In this document: positions 61,601 to 64,000 of the stretch, one piece after another
How the letters are laid out: each line of letters starts with the position of its first letter
How positions within the stretch are numbered: position 1 is the first letter of the stretch
Assembly: GCA_020852815.1 (NCBI GenBank)
Contig: JADZAN010000024.1
Span: forward strand, 124,001 to 188,000
Length of the DNA stretch: 64,000 nt
Direction: 5' to 3'
Origin: Gemmatimonadaceae bacterium
GTDB lineage: Bacteria; Gemmatimonadota; Gemmatimonadetes; Gemmatimonadales; Gemmatimonadaceae
Notes under the pieces: model-generated
Told to the model about the DNA's origin: nothing
Databases searched by the model: none
Seen by the model: only the letters and a program-made list of their open reading frames with translations
Program-made: the position numbers and the translations under genes

Positions 61601-61740
61601 ATGAACTGCGCGCCGTCAGCGGCCGTGACGCGGAAGTTGAGGTCGAACTCGCCGGCGAGCGGTTCGAGTACCCCCTCCATCCCCCACGACTCCGCCAACG
61701 CCTCGCGCCACACGCGCGTCGACTCCGGGCGATCGCTCAT
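58687..61740 (-). CDS. fusion: APH-type kinase, M23 peptidase domain and class-III aminotransferase-fold enzyme
   Basis: 1,017 residues, three domains. Residues 1-350: aminoglycoside-phosphotransferase-like kinase with LHNDLNDWNIL (His202, Asp204, Asn209) and IIDFGD (Asp238), similar to hydroxylysine-kinase types. Residues 430-575: M23-like domain with intact ligands HIGVD (His448, Asp452), YGHLS (His503) and DPHLHF (His539, His541). Residues 590-1017: class-III PLP enzyme with NSGSEGNE, ADEVQTG and PLP Lys859 in VLGKPLGNG. The AGXT2L family of this fold includes phospho-lyases acting on phosphoethanolamine or phosphohydroxylysine, so kinase and lyase could act in sequence. The start ATG is one base from the ridA stop. 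Confidence 0.9.
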   Translation of the reverse strand: MSDRPESTRVWREALAESWGMEGVLEPLAGEFDLNFRVTAADGAQFILKVMRPACDPAFVDLLAAAHEYIREHDATVPVPAVVRTTGGERWCVRHDADGTPRLTWLLTLLPGVEYARAQPRPPSLLRELGAAVARMHSALTGFAHPALERPDFKWDLTRADWVMHHIDDLATRAQQELVADAWLRFDAIRGPLHAQPRAVLHNDLNDWNILVARSEHGAPRAGAIQQRGTPCLAGIIDFGDIVTGPLVCELAIAGAYLVLDHPHPERALAAFVAGYHAVSPLTPAQLDLIWPLLLMRLAVSVTNAMLMKRERPDDPYVVVSESLAWGYLERARTIADGQMCARLRVACGYRANDRATRVLAWLDEQRGSFAPVMGIDLATIATGSLAIRSALVPRDAMMMTEDEARSLGSAANAGAAWVGSYGEPRAVYTAPAFRKGAHPIADRRSVHIGVDTFLPAGSPVHAPTAGTVDAVEYRESRLDYGGMVVLRHVTPDGDPFWTLYGHLSRASVESLRPGQMIARGERFGALGEMEENGGWDPHLHFQLAVLTDGMAGDWPGVADPDDLALWTAICPNPAALLNLPDERVAYQALDTELICAGRKAHFATNLKLSYREPLLFVRGWKHYLFDEWGRVHLDAYNNVPHVGHAHPRLAAIAADQLARLNTNTRYLHPLQVAFAEELLARMPPHLTHVFFVNSGSEGNELALRLARTYTGGKDMVTPDHGYHGHTTGAYDLSAYKFNKPNGGGRPEWVQLVPVADTYRGEHRGDDAAVRYAEHVDDAIARIHARGGRLAGFIAETFPSVGGQIIPPVGYLAAVYDRVRAAGGICIADEVQTGIGRLGDFFWGFEHQGARPDIVVLGKPLGNGHPLGAVVTTSEIARSFDNGIEFFSTFGGSTLSCRVGTEVLRIVRDEGLQASARVVGNHLLAGLRELQSRHALIGDVRGMGLFIGVDLVTDRESRAPATAAASYVVNRLREERILIGTEGPADNVLKIRPPLTVGRDDAEWVVGVLGRLLSELQ

Positions 61741-61741
61741 C

Positions 61742-62140
61742 TCACGGCCGATAGGCGACGCAGTCAATCTCCACCTTCAACCCCTCGCGCGGGAGCTTCG
61801 ACACCTCGACCGTGGTGCGCGCCGGACGGTTGTCGCCGAAGACGCGTGCGTACACGGCGTTCATCTCCTGGAACTCGTTCATGTCGGTGAGAAAGACGCC
61901 GCAGCGCAGGACGTACTGCATGTCGGAGCCAGCCGCCTGGAGAATGGCCCGCACATTCCTGAGGCACTGCTCCGTCTGCGCCGTCGCGTCGGCGCCGGCG
62001 AGGAACCCAGTCGCCGGGTCGACCGCGCCCTGCCCGGAGACGAAGATCAAGCGCTCGAAGCCGACGGCGGGGGAATACGGGCCAACCGGCGTCGGGAGAT
62101 TGGGGGCGTGGACGAAGGTGTGCGTCAGGGAGCTCGGCAT
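61742..62140 (-). CDS. ridA: RidA/YjgF family enamine/imine deaminase
   Basis: 132 residues: YSPAVGFERLIFVSGQGAVDPATGFLAGADATAQTEQCLRNV, the Arg of RCGVFLTDM, and ARTTVEVSKLPREGLKVEIDCVAY. RidA removes reactive enamine or imine intermediates released by PLP enzymes. It lies directly upstream of, and nearly overlaps, the PLP-containing fusion protein gene, which makes a protective role for that enzyme likely. ATG chosen by family length; a longer frame is not supported. Confidence 0.94.
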   Translation of the reverse strand: MPSSLTHTFVHAPNLPTPVGPYSPAVGFERLIFVSGQGAVDPATGFLAGADATAQTEQCLRNVRAILQAAGSDMQYVLRCGVFLTDMNEFQEMNAVYARVFGDNRPARTTVEVSKLPREGLKVEIDCVAYRP

Positions 62141-62195
62141 GGGGGAGGAGTTGGGGTGGGGGGAAAGATACTGGGCTCGGCATGGGCGCCGCATC

Positions 62196-62268
62196 CTTGG
62201 AGACTTCGTGGCTTCGTGTGACAAGCAGTTCAGCGGCGTTTCACACGAAGCCACGAAGGCACGAAGAG
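62196..62268. repeat. CACGAAG-family palindrome
   Basis: CTTGGAGACTTCGTGGCTTCG with TTTCACACGAAGCCACGAAGG, around CAGTTCAGCGGCG. It lies between ridA and the divergent GIY-YIG gene. Confidence 0.88.
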
Positions 62269-62324
62269 TGGCCACGAGGAGGGTGTCGACGTCGTGCTTC
62301 GCGGCGGGTAGCTTCGCGCGACGT

Positions 62325-62690
62325 ATGCCCATCGACCGGAAGGCGCTGACGCGCGAGTACAAGGAGACGCCGCGGACCGCGGGAGTGGCGGTGGTGCGCT
62401 GTCGCGAGAACGGGAAGGTGCTGCTCATTGCCGGCGTCGACATTCCTGCCCCGGTGAATCGCCACCGCGCCCAGCTCAGGCTTGGCGCGCACCCCAACCG
62501 TGCATTGCAGGACGATTGGAAGGCGTTAGGCGCCGACGCGTTCGACTTCGAGATCGTCGACACGCTCCCGCTCCCCGACACCGCCGACGTGGACCAGCGC
62601 GACGACGTGCAGGCCCTGGACGCGATGTGGTTGGAGAAACTCGCACCCTATGCGCCCGCCGGCTACAACCGGGCGCCCACGGCGAAGTAG
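62325..62690 (+). CDS. GIY-YIG nuclease-like family protein
   Basis: 121 residues. It matches the short stand-alone GIY-YIG-like proteins: TAGVAVVRCRENGKVLLIAG, PVNRHRAQLRLGAHPNRALQDDWKALGADAFDFEIVDTL. The GIY and YIG positions read GVA and LIAG, so nuclease activity is doubtful and the protein may only keep the fold. The ATG at 62325 starts the recognisable family pattern (IDRKALTREYKETPRTAG). Confidence 0.8.
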   Translation: MPIDRKALTREYKETPRTAGVAVVRCRENGKVLLIAGVDIPAPVNRHRAQLRLGAHPNRALQDDWKALGADAFDFEIVDTLPLPDTADVDQRDDVQALDAMWLEKLAPYAPAGYNRAPTAK

Positions 62691-62715
62691 CGAAGCACGC
62701 CCGATCCGAGCGACA

Positions 62716-62747
62716 ACGGCCCGCCGGGCACTCGCCCCGCGGGCCGT
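62716..62747 (+). terminator. GC-rich hairpin after the GIY-YIG gene
   Basis: ACGGCCCGC (62716-62724) pairs with GCGGGCCGT (62739-62747), followed by CCTTGACTT. A weak T content makes it only a probable terminator. Confidence 0.55.
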
Positions 62748-62770
62748 CCTTGACTTCGGCGCCCGTACAC

Positions 62771-62833
62771 TTGGTGTCTTCGTGTGAGTGGGAGTTCAAC
62801 GGCGCGTCACACGAAGCCACGAAGGCACCAAGA
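62771..62833. repeat. CACGAAG-family palindrome
   Basis: TTGGTGTCTTCGTGTGA and TCACACGAAGCCACGAAGG, around GAGTTCAACGGCG. It ends three bases before the stop of the LVIVD-repeat gene and very closely matches the copy at 62.2 kb. Confidence 0.88.
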
Positions 62834-62836
62834 GTC

Positions 62837-64000
62837 TCAGCTCGTCACCCCCAGCTCCTTCACTGCCTGCGACAGCGCCTGGACACGCACCCGGTCGCAC
62901 GAGCCGACCGCCTCGCCCGCCAGCTGCGATGACAGCGCGGCGAGCGCCGAGTTGCGCGCGGCGCCGGTGGTCTTCTCGGCGCTCGTCAGGGCCGAACGGA
63001 CGCTCGCGATGCGCGAGCTTGAGAGGCACTTGTTGCGCTCGAGCTGGTCCACGTACGCGCGCGCCAGCGCGAAGCTCGGCGGCCACGAGAACTTGGGTTG
63101 ACCCTGCGCGTTCAAGTAGTCGAGGTGCACCGTCTTCGCGGCGTCGAGTTCGTTCTGCGAGATGTACTCGCTCGGCGTCAGCTCGGTGATGTCGAGCCCG
63201 CGGGCGATCTCGGATGAGATGATCGCGCCGTTGTACCAGTACACCGACCACGACCCGCCCATCTGCATGCGCGTCGAGTCGACCGGGCCGCGGTCGAAGA
63301 AGGCGATCTCCTTGGGGTGCTTGGCGTCGGTCCAGTCAAAGACGGAGAGCCCGCCCTGGTACCAGGCCTGCACCATCACGTCGCGCCCCGGGATCGGGAT
63401 CAGCGAGCCGTTGTGCGCCACGCAGTTCTCGGATGACGTCTGTGCTGCAGGGAGCTTGTAGTAGTTCTGGAACTCCATCTTCCCGTTGGTGACGGTGAAG
63501 ATGGCGTTGGCTCCCCACTCCTTGGGATCGGTGGCGCGGCACTTGGGGCCGCCGCCGCCCCCCCACTCGTCGGTGAAGAGGACCTTGGTCCCGTCGTTGT
63601 TGAAGGTCGCCGAGTGCCAGTAGGAGAAGTTGGAGTCGGCGACGGCGCCGATGCGGACCGGGTTGGCCGGGTCGCGGATGTCGAGCAAGAGGCCGTACCC
63701 TTCGCAGGCGCCGCCGGCGAGGCCGATGGCCGGGTAGACGGTGATGTCGTGGCACTGCGTCGGGCCGTGGCGCGGACGTCCGGGCTGTTGGTCGCTCTCC
63801 CCCATCATGCGGGCGATCATCTTCGGGATTTCGGCGCGCAACGCCGCGCTGTCGGCGGCCGTCGGCGCGCCGGTGCCGCCGCGCGCCTTCACCACCGAGT
63901 CCAGCATCGGCTTCGTGAAGTTAGGGGGAAGGACGAACGACTCGTCGCCCACCTGCGCCACGAACGCCCCCTTCGCCTTGGCCTCATCCATCGCCTTCTG
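62837..64000 (-). CDS. LVIVD-repeat-type exported protein, 5' end beyond right edge
   Basis: At least 387 residues; the frame is open to the right edge, so the N-terminus and any signal peptide are missing. The propeller-like blades include CHDITVYPAIGLAGGACEGYGLLLDIRDPANPVRIGAV, SYWHSATFNNDGTKVLFTDEWGGGG and NYYKLPAAQTSSENCVAHNGSLIPIPGRDVMVQAWYQGGLSVFDWTD, the LVIVD pattern. A C-terminal helical part (LERNKCLSSSRIASVRSAL) resembles the spacer domain found in secreted proteins of this phylum. Ligand or enzymatic role unknown. Confidence 0.88.
   Translation of the reverse strand, partial: QKAMDEAKAKGAFVAQVGDESFVLPPNFTKPMLDSVVKARGGTGAPTAADSAALRAEIPKMIARMMGESDQQPGRPRHGPTQCHDITVYPAIGLAGGACEGYGLLLDIRDPANPVRIGAVADSNFSYWHSATFNNDGTKVLFTDEWGGGGGPKCRATDPKEWGANAIFTVTNGKMEFQNYYKLPAAQTSSENCVAHNGSLIPIPGRDVMVQAWYQGGLSVFDWTDAKHPKEIAFFDRGPVDSTRMQMGGSWSVYWYNGAIISSEIARGLDITELTPSEYISQNELDAAKTVHLDYLNAQGQPKFSWPPSFALARAYVDQLERNKCLSSSRIASVRSALTSAEKTTGAARNSALAALSSQLAGEAVGSCDRVRVQALSQAVKELGVTS

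Noticed and set aside
1-64000. Telomere-like TTAGGC repeats
   Set aside because: The TTAGGC words are dispersed singly and mostly in coding frames, so no telomere relationship exists.
1-64000. Prophage, integrative element or insertion sequence
   Set aside because: No integrase, transposase, structural phage gene or tRNA-bounded direct repeats could be recognised. The hairpin repeats have no encoded enzyme here.

Overview
The window is high-GC bacterial chromosome, very probably from a member of the Gemmatimonadota or a close relative. I infer this from gene content, not from a marker gene: no rRNA or tRNA gene is visible. The signs are PadR regulators paired with giant acidobacterial-type duplicated orphan permeases (ADOP), a secreted M14 peptidase, an LVIVD-repeat protein, GMC oxidoreductases with gluconate-dehydrogenase subunit-3 partners, and many secreted proteins with signal peptides ending in AQ. 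No phage, integrase, transposase or CRISPR locus is visible.

Layout. 1-9 kb: an M14 metallopeptidase cut by the left edge, a small membrane protein, a PadR-ADOP pair, a UbiB/ABC1 kinase and a small membrane protein. 9-17 kb: a divergent pair for cell-wall turnover (mtgA and a NamZ-type muramidase), a second PadR-ADOP pair on the minus strand, and two tandem MacB-type permeases without an ATPase. 17-35 kb: many small, mostly plus-strand housekeeping and accessory genes (degenerate EAL-HDOD protein, PAS protein, M3 peptidase, DUF411 protein, creatininase-agmatinase overlap, GNAT, AP2-like DNA-binding protein, AlaX, PEBP, gamma-glutamylcyclotransferase). 34.7-39 kb: a GMC oxidoreductase with its small subunit, then a DUF485/ActP acetate-symporter pair. 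39-46.8 kb: a compact alpha-glucan operon (glycogen phosphorylase, glycogen synthase, two GH57 enzymes). 47-50 kb: a propeller-like secreted protein, serine acetyltransferase, and a third PadR next to a collapsed ADOP gene. 50-57 kb: two tandem ATP-grasp ligases followed by two tandem paralogous GMC dehydrogenases and a Tat/lipobox subunit 3. 57-64 kb: a gene remnant, a plug-domain protein, a 1,017-residue kinase/M23/aminotransferase fusion with RidA, a GIY-YIG protein, and an LVIVD protein cut by the right edge.

The most unusual layer lies between genes. At least four repeat families occupy the spacers: (i) long near-perfect hairpins with a GGGGTCAGAGTCACCGA core whose outer arms differ between copies yet still pair; (ii) AGAAGACGAG-type arrays, often as inverted pairs and beginning at stop codons, some carrying CCCCAGC-GAAG-GCTGGGG hairpins; (iii) GACGGGAG arrays; (iv) CACGAAG/CACGGAG palindromes with a shared TCAACTGC-like core. 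An 8-base word, CGTNAGGC (mostly CGTTAGGC and CGTCAGGC), is scattered through coding and non-coding DNA on both strands and forms an 11-unit tandem array with a 13-14 bp period near 28.3 kb. Some repeats reach into gene ends and supply the last codons.

All calls rest on reading the translation by eye. Family names are from memory of conserved motifs, and no database search was run.
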